Source: Haloplasma contractile
GTDB lineage: Bacteria > Bacillota_I > Bacilli_A > Haloplasmatales > Haloplasmataceae
Assembly (NCBI GenBank): GCA_016841945.1
Contig: JAENYC010000002.1
Span: 1 to 64,000, forward strand
Direction: 5' to 3'
Length of the DNA stretch: 64,000 bases
This document shows positions 36,843 to 45,868 of the stretch, piece after piece; within the stretch, counting starts at the first letter, position 1; every line of letters begins with the position of its first letter. Made by a program: the position numbers and the translations under genes. Under the pieces are notes generated by a model. It was not told the DNA's origin, made no database searches, and worked only from the letters and a program-made list of their open reading frames with translations.

Positions 36843-38387
36843 TTGAATAAAATAGTAACATTAGTATTTTATTTTCTTATATTATTTATCATATATGGTT
36901 GTCAAGAAATTGAACAAACTGAATCAAGTATTGAAAACCATACATATTTATTTGATGATGTATCTGATGCCATTGGTGATATGTTACCACTTCATTTTAA
37001 TCAAGATATTGTTTTACCAGAATTTGATGATGTTAAATTGATATGGAAAATAGATGGTGTCACTATAAAAGATGTACTACATTATGAACCTCCATTTGTT
37101 GATACACTGACTGAAATTCAAGTTGATATCACGATAGATAACATGACAAAGACATTTACTTATCCTATTACCATCCTTGCACCTGATTCAGCACTGAATC
37201 AAAATATAATGCATATCTATGTCGATGTTCCTATTGAACAGGTCACAAAGACTACTTATCGAAATGCGGCTGTTTTCGTTCAATCTCAAATTAACAATAA
37301 TAAAGAAACTGTTTTTGAAAACAATAGGGTAGAAATTCGTGGTCGAGGTAATTCAACATGGGGTATGCCAAAAAAACCTTATCGTCTTCGATTTGCTGAT
37401 GAGGTATCAATACTAGGGATGCCTCAAGCTAGAAACTATGTTTTACTTGCTGAGTATGCTGATAAATCATTACTACGTAATATAATTGCTTACAAGTTTT
37501 CTAGTATGCTAGACCATATAGAATATGCAGTTAGTTCAAGGGTCGTTGAGGTTTACTTTAATGAAGAGTATCACGGCGTATATGTTTTGACCGAACAGAT
37601 AGAAATACATGAAAATAAATTATATGTTGAATCAATACCTGGTGTTGTTGTTACAGGCTATTTTCTTGAACTTGATCAGCGTTTTTATGAACAAGGCAAT
37701 GTAATTGGCGTTGATGGGATATCTGTATCGAACATTCCTTATATAATAAAAGAGCCATCACCAAAAAGTGAACTCACCCAGGAACAAATTTTATTTATTA
37801 ATAATTATATTCTTTCTATGGAAGAAGCTTTGATTGAAAAAGAAGGCTATGAACAATATATAGATGTTGACAATTTTATCGATTACTTTATTGTTCAAGA
37901 ACTCTTTAAAAATGTCGATGTAGGATTTGGAAGTGTTTATTTTTACAAAAGGCCTAACGATGTAATACGCATGGGACCCATTTGGGATTTTGATCTTGCC
38001 ATAGGTAATGCTGATTATATTGACTATGGCCCATATAATTGGTATGGTATGCGTAACTATAAAAATCGTTGGTTTAAACTAATGATGAATGTTCCTGAAA
38101 TTCGCGAACGTTTTAAAGAGCGTTATATAGAGATATATCATGAAAAAATCCCTTTATTACTTGATGCACTTGAAAAACTCGGAGAGGCGATGAGTATACC
38201 TGCTAGACGTAATTTTATTCATTGGGATATTCTAGGAAAGTACGATTGGCCAAATCCTCCCGAAGTGGTCAATGCGAGAACATATCAAGAACAAGTGAAT
38301 TATGTTTATGACTATATTGCACAACGTTCACTATGGATCAAAACTGTTGTACAATCTCAAGAATTTCAAAATGGTATATTTGACTGA
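36843..38387 (+). CDS. CotH-kinase family lipoprotein
   Basis: A 514-residue product with a lipoprotein signal (lipobox I-Y-G-C) and then a CotH-like kinase domain. Landmarks are E-I-R-G-R-G-N-S-T-W, K-P-Y-R-L-R-F, G-V-Y-V-L-T-E-Q, Y-F-L-E-L-D and the metal-site motif W-D-F-D-L-A. CotH is an atypical protein kinase of spore coats; in non-spore genes the family often accompanies lamin-tail domains. TTG 36843 is the start because GGAGG lies 7 bases upstream. Neighbours encode VTC polyphosphate-polymerase and lamin-tail proteins, suggesting a surface phosphorylation or polyphosphate function. Confidence 0.88.
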   Translation: MNKIVTLVFYFLILFIIYGCQEIEQTESSIENHTYLFDDVSDAIGDMLPLHFNQDIVLPEFDDVKLIWKIDGVTIKDVLHYEPPFVDTLTEIQVDITIDNMTKTFTYPITILAPDSALNQNIMHIYVDVPIEQVTKTTYRNAAVFVQSQINNNKETVFENNRVEIRGRGNSTWGMPKKPYRLRFADEVSILGMPQARNYVLLAEYADKSLLRNIIAYKFSSMLDHIEYAVSSRVVEVYFNEEYHGVYVLTEQIEIHENKLYVESIPGVVVTGYFLELDQRFYEQGNVIGVDGISVSNIPYIIKEPSPKSELTQEQILFINNYILSMEEALIEKEGYEQYIDVDNFIDYFIVQELFKNVDVGFGSVYFYKRPNDVIRMGPIWDFDLAIGNADYIDYGPYNWYGMRNYKNRWFKLMMNVPEIRERFKERYIEIYHEKIPLLLDALEKLGEAMSIPARRNFIHWDILGKYDWPNPPEVVNARTYQEQVNYVYDYIAQRSLWIKTVVQSQEFQNGIFD

Positions 38388-38423
38388 TACATTGCTTAAA
38401 AAAATAAATAAAGTAGGTGACTT

Positions 38424-39104
38424 ATGTTAGATTATATTTTTGACATCATACTCATTAAGGATGAAACACTGATGGCGTTTATCGTATCAATCCTTCTATC
38501 GATTGTACTAGGACTCATCATTGCTTTAATTTATCGTTACACACATCGGGGGATGAACTATGAAAGTTCTTTTCTTTCAACCCTTGCTCTTTTAGCACCC
38601 ATTGTCACATTGGTGATGTTTTTTATCCAAGGTGACCTTGTTTTATCACTTGGTCTAGTTGGGTCGTTATCGATTATTCGATTTCGCACTCCCATTAAAG
38701 ACACACGAGATATGGTATTTTTATTTTGGTCAATTGCGATGGGATTAGGAATGGGAACACTGAATTGGACCCTCACCATACTTGCAACCATTATTATAGG
38801 TTTACTCATATGCATTTTCTATATTATTCGTTATGGACGCCAAATCCATACTGAATATATTTTGATTGTAAAGGGAACTGATTATTTTAATGATTCAATT
38901 ATGGAACTATTTTATAAGAATAAAAACATCGATGTTCACTTACGTAGTACTGAAACTGAAGGAAAACGTTTTGAAAATGTTTATGAACTTCGTTTTAAAA
39001 AAGAAGAACTCTTAATTATCAAAAAAATGGTTGAACATATTCGAAAACTAGAACAAATCCAAAAAGTATCTCTATTATCTCCACAACTATCTTTACCAAT
39101 GTAG
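38424..39104 (+). CDS. DUF4956 membrane protein
   Basis: A 226-residue integral membrane protein with about four helices. The family motif S-L-S-I-I-R-F-R-T-P-I-K-D lies in the middle (near residues 83-96) and a soluble C-terminal domain follows (about 145-226). DUF4956 proteins frequently neighbour VTC-type polyphosphate polymerase genes, as here, and are thought to provide membrane partner functions; the precise role is unknown. AGGTGA precedes the ATG. Confidence 0.88.
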   Translation: MLDYIFDIILIKDETLMAFIVSILLSIVLGLIIALIYRYTHRGMNYESSFLSTLALLAPIVTLVMFFIQGDLVLSLGLVGSLSIIRFRTPIKDTRDMVFLFWSIAMGLGMGTLNWTLTILATIIIGLLICIFYIIRYGRQIHTEYILIVKGTDYFNDSIMELFYKNKNIDVHLRSTETEGKRFENVYELRFKKEELLIIKKMVEHIRKLEQIQKVSLLSPQLSLPM

Positions 39105-39115
39105 GAGGTTAAATT

Positions 39116-39874
39116 ATGCGAAACACTTCACGTTTTGAATATAAATATAAACTATCACAAATTCAATATTACGCGGTAAAGAATGCATTAATGCCCTATG
39201 TGAATCCAGACTTATACACTGAAAAGGCTAAAGATAACCGTTATTTAGTGCGAAGTCTTTATTTTGACACGCATCATCTTAAAGCCTTTTATGAACGTAA
39301 TGATGGACAATTTGGACGTATTAAAATCCGTTTGCGCGTCTATCAAGATTTTTACGACGATAAGGGGACTCTTTCTGTTGAACTCAAAACGAAAAAAGGT
39401 TCAAGAATGACAAAATATGCTGCCTTAATGCCACTATCTTCTTATCAATACTTTTTAAAAGAAGGAATATTTCCTGAAAAGGATAATCCGGTCGTTGATG
39501 AATTTATACGTCTAAAAATGACCCGTTTACTCGAACCACAACTCATTGTTCAATACTGCAGGGAAGGATATGTGCCAAAGGCACATGGTAATTTACGCAT
39601 AACCTTTGACCATGGCGTGTCTAGTACACGTGCTAAAGTGCTATTTCCAAACTCCCCAATATTAAAATCACATCGTCCTAAAAACATTATATTAGAAATA
39701 AAGTGTCAACAAAAACAACCCGTATGGTTACAAAAAATCGTTAAGTCTCAAAATTTAAAAATGACAACAAATAGTAAGTACGTTCAAGGGATTGAAGTCA
39801 TTAGACCAAATATGGTCACACCAAATGTGGATATCCACTTAAGACAAAAATCATATAGGAGGAGATATAGATGA
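39116..39874 (+). CDS. VTC-domain polyphosphate polymerase-like protein
   Basis: A 252-residue VTC (CYTH-like tunnel) domain. The N-terminus R-F-E-Y-K-Y, R-S-L-Y-F-D-T, R-I-K-I-R-L-R-V-Y, S-V-E-L-K-T-K-K and I-L-E-I-K-C are the basic and acidic strand pairs lining a triphosphate tunnel. In eukaryotic VTC4 this domain makes polyphosphate from ATP; bacterial versions are less studied. AGGAGG lies just upstream. Its stop overlaps the next ATG by 4 bases, so the two are coupled. Cytoplasmic, presumably working with DUF4956. Confidence 0.88.
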   Translation: MRNTSRFEYKYKLSQIQYYAVKNALMPYVNPDLYTEKAKDNRYLVRSLYFDTHHLKAFYERNDGQFGRIKIRLRVYQDFYDDKGTLSVELKTKKGSRMTKYAALMPLSSYQYFLKEGIFPEKDNPVVDEFIRLKMTRLLEPQLIVQYCREGYVPKAHGNLRITFDHGVSSTRAKVLFPNSPILKSHRPKNIILEIKCQQKQPVWLQKIVKSQNLKMTTNSKYVQGIEVIRPNMVTPNVDIHLRQKSYRRRYR

Positions 39875-41442
39875 CATTAAGACTAATAAAATTAAGCATT
39901 ATGCTTGCCTTAATAGGTATCTTTTTGACAATTGCATATCTTCTCATGCGACAAAAACATGAAACAATAATATTTAAAGACCCCTCTTTTGAAACAGCGA
40001 TAAGAAATCATATTAATTATCCTAAAGGAACGATTTCTAGTCATCAAATAGATGAGATTACGATACTTAACATTCCATATGCCAATATTGAATACTTAGA
40101 TGGGATTGAAGCATTCAGTGCTTTACGCATACTTAATTTAGAAGGTAATAAAGTAAAAGATTTATCACCCCTTCAAACATTAAACCATCTAGAAACTCTC
40201 ATATTACAAGATAACGAAATTACTGATTTAGAAGCCATTAATTTAGATAGTTTGAAAGATTTAGTATCTTTACGTGAATTAAACTTAAGACATAATGTCT
40301 TAAGACCTAATGAGCAAGAATCATCAAATGAGTACCGCATTAGTGATATTTCTCTTTTAACTGAGTTTACTCAATTAGAGAAACTCATTTTACGCGATAA
40401 CCATATTCAAGACATTTCTCCTTTATCGTCTTTAACCAATCTTCTTTATTTAGATCTCAGTCTTAATCCACTATTAGATACCGAGCTCACTGCGTTATCA
40501 AACCTAAATCAACTTAAATATCTTAATTTAAGAGAAACCAATATTACTGATATTAGTGTATTAACATCATTATCTTCACTCACATATTTGAATCTTCATT
40601 CAAACATTAATATCGATACACTAGCCCCCCTTGACCATCTTACTAATCTAGAAACCCTTATTATACAAAATGTCCCTGTAGGCGAGGAGATTGTTTATCT
40701 ATCAGATATGACAAACCTATTACGATTAAACATCAGAAACACTGGTATTTCAGATATATCTGTCCTCGTAACATTAATAGAGAATGGCGCACTACAAGAT
40801 AAACCAGCATTAGGTATATATGCTGAACTTGATTTGCGAGAGAATCCAATTCCTATATTATCTAGCGATGCAACTTATGGTTATAATCTTTTAAGAGACT
40901 ATTGGCATCAAATTACCTATAGATATCCATACCTGTTACCACTAGATCCTACTCGTGAGGTTATCATCAATGAATACTTGTCATCAAACGGTGATACGAT
41001 TACTGATGATGATGGTGATTATTCAGATTGGATTGAACTTTATAATCCAACTGATTCAGTGATTGACATATCGGGTTATTATTTCTCAGATGATACTGAA
41101 AATCCATTCCGTTGGCAATTTCCAGAAAACACGATGATTCATCCTAATGATTTTCTACTTATATATGCATCAGGAAAAGATTATATTGCCGAAAATGGTG
41201 AAATTCACACCAATTTCAATCTTTCAAGAACTGGCGAACCATTAATCTTAACAGCTCCAGATGGTATAACACTGATTGATCAAACAATTCCTATCGCGCT
41301 TCCTAGAAATATATCGTACGGAAGATATCTTGATGGCAGTGATAATTGGGTATTTTTTGACCGTAACAACATTACCCCAACTTCATCAAACAATAATGCC
41401 ACACCATATGATATACCGGATTGGTTAAATCCAAATACTTGA
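39871..41442 (+). CDS. Membrane-anchored leucine-rich-repeat and lamin-tail-domain protein
   Basis: A 523-residue protein. An N-terminal membrane helix (about 9-27) anchors it outside the cell. Internalin-type leucine-rich repeats of about 22 residues (roughly 65-310) follow. A lamin-tail domain (about 365-480) has I-I-N-E-Y-L-S-S-N-G, Y-S-D-W-I-E-L-Y-N-P and I-S-G-Y-Y-F-S-D. Lamin-tail domains commonly sit next to or fused with CotH kinases, consistent with the CotH gene four genes up in this cluster. Ligand binding at the surface is inferred. The ATGA overlap with the VTC gene couples translation. Confidence 0.85.
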   Translation: MTLRLIKLSIMLALIGIFLTIAYLLMRQKHETIIFKDPSFETAIRNHINYPKGTISSHQIDEITILNIPYANIEYLDGIEAFSALRILNLEGNKVKDLSPLQTLNHLETLILQDNEITDLEAINLDSLKDLVSLRELNLRHNVLRPNEQESSNEYRISDISLLTEFTQLEKLILRDNHIQDISPLSSLTNLLYLDLSLNPLLDTELTALSNLNQLKYLNLRETNITDISVLTSLSSLTYLNLHSNINIDTLAPLDHLTNLETLIIQNVPVGEEIVYLSDMTNLLRLNIRNTGISDISVLVTLIENGALQDKPALGIYAELDLRENPIPILSSDATYGYNLLRDYWHQITYRYPYLLPLDPTREVIINEYLSSNGDTITDDDGDYSDWIELYNPTDSVIDISGYYFSDDTENPFRWQFPENTMIHPNDFLLIYASGKDYIAENGEIHTNFNLSRTGEPLILTAPDGITLIDQTIPIALPRNISYGRYLDGSDNWVFFDRNNITPTSSNNNATPYDIPDWLNPNT

Positions 41443-41486
41443 TGATTAATATTGTTTGTATAATTTTTAAATGAGGATATACTTAA

Positions 41487-41698
41487 ATAGAATTATATAA
41501 TCAAAATAATATAGTTAAGTATAGATGTGGAAAAGAAAGTTATATTCCTTATATAGAAATACCTATCAATCATGATATTGATAAAATCATTGTTGGACCA
41601 GAAACAATTCTGATTTAGTTTTAAAAGGATTTAATGAATATATAAAACATAGAGAATTATCTATTGAAGTATCTAAATCTAATATATCATATAGATAA
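41487..41698 (+). pseudogene. Broken DUF2971 gene fragment (C-terminal part)
   Basis: Frame one reads K-Y-R-C-G-K-E-S-Y-I-P-Y-I-E-I-P and I-I-V-G-P-E-T, the hallmark C-terminal half of DUF2971 proteins, and then hits a stop at about 41616. A second frame continues with D-L-V-L-K-G-F, V-S-K-S-N-I-S-Y-R and ends at 41698, exactly as the family ends. The 5' part is missing. This is therefore a decayed remnant with a frameshift. DUF2971 genes are often found in defence or mobile regions. Confidence 0.8.
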
Positions 41699-41743
41699 AT
41701 AAAAATAGTTATCACTTGACATACTAATATAGAGGTGTTATTA

Positions 41744-41908
41744 ATGAGTGATAAATATATGGATAACAAGCCTATGATAAGTAAATCTGCGATGGAAATA
41801 TTAAAACAGGATTATGAACTGATAAAAGTCATAAAAGAAAAACCAAAAAGTAATTATGCAAAAATGTATAAAGAAATGTTAGAGAATAAAGAAGCAAAAG
41901 AAAGATGA
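41744..41908 (+). CDS. Small 54-residue hypothetical protein
   Basis: ATG with GAGGTG 6-7 bases upstream, followed by a charged Lys/Glu-rich helical product with tandem M-Y-K-E-M-L-E-N-K-E near its end. No family was recognised. It is followed 10 bases later by a terminator hairpin, which supports it being a real small gene. It could be an accessory to the broken DUF2971 gene just upstream. Confidence 0.5.
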   Translation: MSDKYMDNKPMISKSAMEILKQDYELIKVIKEKPKSNYAKMYKEMLENKEAKER

Positions 41909-41917
41909 AAAAAATTA

Positions 41918-41947
41918 AAAAGTTCTGAAAAATCAGAACTTTTATTG
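41918..41947. terminator. Bidirectional terminator
   Basis: AAAAGTTCTGA pairs perfectly with TCAGAACTTTT around an AAAA loop. T-rich sequence follows on the plus strand. It also lies just after the minus-strand GNAT gene's stop. Confidence 0.8.
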
Positions 41948-41957
41948 TTTTTAGTAT

Positions 41958-42725
41958 TTATTCAGGTATTTTATAATATGGATGATAAGTATGTGGTTTA
42001 AAACCTAGTTTTAATGCGACTTTATATGAAGGAATATTTTCTCCTCTACAAGACCACATGGGTTCATAATTATTTTGTATACAATAATGAAGTAGGGCTT
42101 TAGCAGGAATGAGTGAATAACCTTTTCGTCTAAAGTTTTTTGTTGTTTCAATACCAAACTCTAGTATCTTATCTGATAGATAAGATGCAAAACAAGTACT
42201 AACGATTTGATCATCATATAATAATGTGTATCCAATACTATGTTTTATAAACTCTTTTTCATCAACGAAGAAATGTTTAGGAACAACTGAACCATCTATT
42301 TTATGAAATAACATTTTATCAATTAACTTTAAATTAAAATGTTTTGGAACTAATATTTCATTTTCTAATTTGTTTCCTTCATACTTAAAATTCACTCGTT
42401 CTGTTTTAATTAAGTGAGTGATATTATCTAGTATACTTTCCCATTTCATTGGATATACAAGTAAATATTTTGGTTTATTTTTTTTGTTGCTTGTTAAATA
42501 GTTCATTAGTGATTGATTAAATGCTTGATTTTTTTCATTTCCACATAAAAAAGCCATACCATATTGATGAGAGATAAAACAAACCGTGGGTTCTTCTTTA
42601 TTATCAACATATATTTCACCTTGTGCTGTATTTAAGGCAACCATTTCCGTAAATAGGTGATTATAATTAATTTGATTGATAATTGGGATGACTTTATGAT
42701 AATTTTTTGTATTTAATTTATACAT
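41958..42725 (-). CDS. GNAT-family acetyltransferase
   Basis: A 255-residue protein. The C-terminal half carries the GNAT acetyl-CoA loop in E-T-T-K-N-F-R-R-K-G-Y and a catalytic-fold strand I-L-E-F-G-I-E. The N-terminal half is an unassigned domain, so it belongs to the longer FR47/GNAT type. The substrate is unknown. AGGAGG precedes the ATG. It is divergently transcribed from the MocR-type regulator, whose dyad lies between them, so it is a probable target of that regulator. Confidence 0.8.
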   Translation of the reverse strand: MYKLNTKNYHKVIPIINQINYNHLFTEMVALNTAQGEIYVDNKEEPTVCFISHQYGMAFLCGNEKNQAFNQSLMNYLTSNKKNKPKYLLVYPMKWESILDNITHLIKTERVNFKYEGNKLENEILVPKHFNLKLIDKMLFHKIDGSVVPKHFFVDEKEFIKHSIGYTLLYDDQIVSTCFASYLSDKILEFGIETTKNFRRKGYSLIPAKALLHYCIQNNYEPMWSCRGENIPSYKVALKLGFKPHTYHPYYKIPE

Positions 42726-42822
42726 ATTTACCTCCTTGTTTTTTAATTGCGTTATTTTGTAATTTTGTCTATAATTAATTATATGAATGATATATCATAA
42801 AGACAATATAAAAAAGCATCAT

Positions 42823-42836
42823 CTGTACTGGTACAG
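42823..42836. promoter_or_regulatory. CTGTAC-TG-GTACAG operator-like palindrome
   Basis: A 6-bp inverted repeat with a 2-base spacer lies between the divergent GNAT and MocR genes. Palindromes of this kind are typical of MocR/PdxR autoregulatory sites. It sits 4 bases before the MocR gene's ribosome site. Confidence 0.6.
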
Positions 42837-42849
42837 TTTTGGAGGATAT

Positions 42850-44166
42850 ATGAGAAAAAAATATGAATTAGTGATTGAACATATAGAAAAATTGATTGAA
42901 TCTGAGCGATTAAAACAAGGAGATAAACTACCTTCTATAAGAGAAATATCAAGTAGATTCAATTGTAGTAAGTCAACTGTAATAAGAGCTTATCAAGAAC
43001 TAGAGAATAAACATAAGATTTACCCTGTTGATAAAAGTGGTTATTATTTAGCCGATAAAATAAATGAGATAAAAAAAGAATCAATCATTGATTTTAGTGA
43101 ATTAATGCCAGACCCTAATCTTTTACCTTATCAACAATTTAATCAATGTATAAATATTGCGATTAATCGTTATAAGAATAATTTATTTAATTATAGTGAT
43201 GTAGAAGGATTATCATCTTTTAGAAAATCTTTAGTAAAACATTTTCTAGATTATAATATTTATACAAAAGAAGAAGACATCTTTATTACATCAGGTGCAC
43301 AACAGGCCTTAAATATATTAACACAAATGTCTTTTTCTAATGATAATGATACTATATTGGTGGAACAACCGACCTATCCTTTGATGCTTCAATTAGCTAA
43401 ATTACATCATCAAAAAATCATTGGGATTAAAAGAGATAAAAATGGGATTAATTTAGATGAACTTGAGAATATCTTTAAGAATGAAAAGATTAAGTTCTTT
43501 TATATGATGCCACGTTTTCACAATCCGTTAGGTTCTAGTTTAAGTGAAAATGATAAACAAAAAATTGTTGAGTTAGCTAAAAAATATCAGGTTTATATCA
43601 TTGAAGATGATTACTTAGTGGATTTAAATCATAATAAAAAATCACTTCCACTTTATTATTATGATTTAAATGATAAAGTGATTTATATAAAAAGTTTTTC
43701 TAAAACCTTTATGCCTGGTATAAGAATTGGTGCTGTCATTCTTCCTAGATTATTACAAAGTACTTTTATTGAATATAAAAGATGTGATGATTTATCAACA
43801 TCAGTTTTAGCACAAGGTGCGTTAGAAATTTTTATTAATAGTCATATGTATAAAAAACATATAGAAAAAATTAAGCGAGAATATCAAAAGAAAATCGAGT
43901 GTATAAAGGATATTTTAAAAGAAAATGTAAATCAATATATTGTGAATATACCATCTAATGGTTTTGTGATATGGTTTCAATTAAAGCCTTGTATAAAAGT
44001 TAATACGTTTATACATAGGATGAAAAAGAAAAATATAATCATTGGAGATACTAATAAATATTTTATTGAAGAGAGCCAAGAAAATAGTTTTGCTTTATGT
44101 GTATCTAAGTTATCAATAAATGAAATTAAAGAGGGAATGACTATTATTATGAATGAATTTAAATAA
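42850..44166 (+). CDS. MocR/PdxR-type GntR regulator with aminotransferase-like domain
   Basis: A 438-residue fusion. The N-terminal GntR winged helix (about 1-70) shows K-L-P-S-I-R-E-I-S-S-R-F and T-V-I-R-A-Y-Q-E-L-E. The fold-I PLP-dependent aminotransferase domain contains S-G-A-Q-Q-A-L-N-I, E-Q-P-T-Y-P, and the PLP lysine in Y-I-K-S-F-S-K-T-F-M-P-G. MocR proteins sense PLP or amine compounds and bind direct or inverted repeats near divergent promoters. ATG 42850 follows GGAGG by 4 bases. It likely controls the adjacent GNAT gene and itself. Confidence 0.9.
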   Translation: MRKKYELVIEHIEKLIESERLKQGDKLPSIREISSRFNCSKSTVIRAYQELENKHKIYPVDKSGYYLADKINEIKKESIIDFSELMPDPNLLPYQQFNQCINIAINRYKNNLFNYSDVEGLSSFRKSLVKHFLDYNIYTKEEDIFITSGAQQALNILTQMSFSNDNDTILVEQPTYPLMLQLAKLHHQKIIGIKRDKNGINLDELENIFKNEKIKFFYMMPRFHNPLGSSLSENDKQKIVELAKKYQVYIIEDDYLVDLNHNKKSLPLYYYDLNDKVIYIKSFSKTFMPGIRIGAVILPRLLQSTFIEYKRCDDLSTSVLAQGALEIFINSHMYKKHIEKIKREYQKKIECIKDILKENVNQYIVNIPSNGFVIWFQLKPCIKVNTFIHRMKKKNIIIGDTNKYFIEESQENSFALCVSKLSINEIKEGMTIIMNEFK

Positions 44167-44174
44167 GAAAAAAG

Positions 44175-44206
44175 AAAAGACCTATGTATACATAGATCTT
44201 TTTTTT
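44175..44206 (+). terminator. Terminator after the MocR gene
   Basis: AAAAGA.CTATG pairs with CATAG.TCTTTT in a hairpin with a long T run. Confidence 0.75.
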
Positions 44207-44503
44207 GAGGAGATAAATAATTATATTTATGTTAGGATGTTAAACGCTTTTATTTGTTAAATATTTCACAATCAACTATATAATAACATTTATTGAATAA
44301 AATTGCAAGGGCTTTTTCACAAAATTTTATTATGTTTTCACAAATATAAACGATTAAAAGAATAATTTTTTTATTTGATTTATCTGGTCGTAAACCTAAA
44401 ATTGTTTGATAAAGGTTCTAAATGATTATTAACCTATCTTGATATTATCTTCTAAAGATATTGCTGAAATCAGAAGATATATTAACTTTTTCAACTAAGA
44501 CAA
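44207..44503. other. Gene-free region before the ArsR-like gene
   Basis: No reliable frame was seen. AT-rich sequence with no assigned promoter or repeat. A cre-like AAACGC segment occurs near 44242 but has no nearby gene. Confidence 0.5.
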
Positions 44504-44529
44504 AAAGGGAGTTAACTCCCTTTATTTTT
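44504..44529. terminator. Bidirectional terminator for the ArsR-type regulator
   Basis: The palindrome AAAGGGAGTTAACTCCCTTT with T-rich tails on both strands lies about 120 bases 3' of the minus-strand regulator. It would also end plus-strand transcription. Confidence 0.75.
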
Positions 44530-44648
44530 TATAAACTTCCTAACTTTTCATTGAGTGATAAAACCATTGTATTAATTTTAAAAAAAAATAGTCGTTATTT
44601 CTTTTTTTATGGTTTTCAATTGTTCCTATTTTATGGAAAATCAATAAT

Positions 44649-45578
44649 TTAGTTAGAGTCCCATAACGTCGTTTTATAAATGATTTTGGTTTTAATACCA
44701 ATATTATAATCACCAAAACCTTTTCCAAAAATAGTTAATCCTCCAATATTTTCAGCATCATCTGGAACAGATAATTGGAGTGAAATTTCTGATTTATGTG
44801 TTATATCAAGGTCATCAATTGTGACATCAGAGAGCATGATCCCATCTAAAAATGTTCCTTCCTTATTCAAGACTAACATTTTTAATCGACCATATTGTCC
44901 GAAATTTTGGAACCACCATCGTGGTGTAATGTGACCAGTTCTATCAAAAAATTCACCTGGTGAAGTCCAGTAGCCAAGAAGTTTATCATTGATTGTAAAA
45001 TGAATATCTGATGGATAGTGCTCCACAGAACCAGGGGCTTCCGATGATATTTCCAATGATATTTGTAATTCTATTGGTTCTTCATTAGCTCTTAGAAGGT
45101 TTGGTATTTTGTATTCGACAAATCCACGTGCAAACCATAAGATATTTGCTTTAAAACGTTCTGGATAAGAAAAATATTTAGGATCATCGATATCACCAAT
45201 CATCGATTCAATGGTAGATAATCCACAGGTTGGATGAACTAAGTAATTAGAATATTGACCTGCATCTAATTCAATATCATGTGATAGCTCCTTTTGTTTT
45301 TCTGGGATTAAGTCAATCAAAATTTTATCTTCATTTAAGCGGCACATTTTTTGTGAACCACGTTTACCTGTAACAAGTTTTATATTTACTAAACCACAAT
45401 CAACAAGTTTTCTCATATGAGCTGTAACAGCTCCGTTTGATAAATTAACAGCTTTTGCTATATCATCCATTTTCATTTCGTAATTCTTATATAATAGATT
45501 TAAAATTTCTAATCTTATTTCAGAATCTAAAGATTTAAATATTGGCAAACCTTCTTGTAAGTTTTTAATATGAATCAT
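44649..45578 (-). CDS. ArsR-type winged-helix regulator of the arabinose locus
   Basis: A 309-residue protein. An N-terminal ArsR/winged-helix domain (about 15-85) has S-E-I-R-L-E-I-L-N-L-L, I-A-K-A-V-N-L-S-N-G-A-V-T-A-H and M-R-K-L. A long C-terminal domain follows, rich in beta strands with W-F-A-R-G-F-V-E-Y, P-S-D-I-H-F-T-I-N-D and H-I-T-P-R-W-W, possibly a sugar-binding fold. It is divergent from the arabinofuranosidase operon, so it is likely its regulator, sensing arabinose or an arabinoside. AAAGGA precedes the ATG, and a TATAAT-like -10 lies at 45617-45622. Confidence 0.8.
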   Translation of the reverse strand: MIHIKNLQEGLPIFKSLDSEIRLEILNLLYKNYEMKMDDIAKAVNLSNGAVTAHMRKLVDCGLVNIKLVTGKRGSQKMCRLNEDKILIDLIPEKQKELSHDIELDAGQYSNYLVHPTCGLSTIESMIGDIDDPKYFSYPERFKANILWFARGFVEYKIPNLLRANEEPIELQISLEISSEAPGSVEHYPSDIHFTINDKLLGYWTSPGEFFDRTGHITPRWWFQNFGQYGRLKMLVLNKEGTFLDGIMLSDVTIDDLDITHKSEISLQLSVPDDAENIGGLTIFGKGFGDYNIGIKTKIIYKTTLWDSN

Positions 45579-45684
45579 CTTTATATATCCTTTCTCGTAT
45601 ATATTTCTTTACTATTATTATATCAAATATATATTTAAAAACAATTTTTTCCTAAAAAAGATGGAAATAATTACTATGCTTTTT

Positions 45685-45768
45685 TTATTTTAGATAGATT
45701 TTCATAATGGTACAATTACCATATAAAATAGTTAATAAAACTTATAGTTTTATATTTATCTAAAATAA
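45685..45768. promoter_or_regulatory. Paired 12-bp inverted elements in the arabinose control region
   Basis: TTATTTTAGATA (45685-45696) and TATCTAAAATAA (45757-45768) are perfect reverse complements 60 bases apart, lying between the regulator promoter and the operon promoter. They are candidate binding sites for the divergent ArsR-type regulator, which might loop the DNA. Confidence 0.5.
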
Positions 45769-45788
45769 TTAATATTAACCTAAATTAG

Positions 45789-45817
45789 TTGACATTGAAT
45801 TAAAAAGGTTATATAAT
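45789..45817 (+). promoter_or_regulatory. Consensus promoter of the arabinose operon
   Basis: TTGACA (45789-45794) and TATAAT (45812-45817) have the ideal 17-base spacing. The likely transcript start is about 45824, giving a leader of about 45 bases before the GH51 gene. Confidence 0.85.
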
Positions 45818-45868
45818 TGTGTAAACGATAACATAGTGTTATTAAATAAAGAAGTGGGTGAAAGAAGT

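Noticed and set aside
44461-44728. Short frames on both strands around the bidirectional terminator
   Set aside because: They run through the hairpin and overlap the regulator end without ribosome sites.
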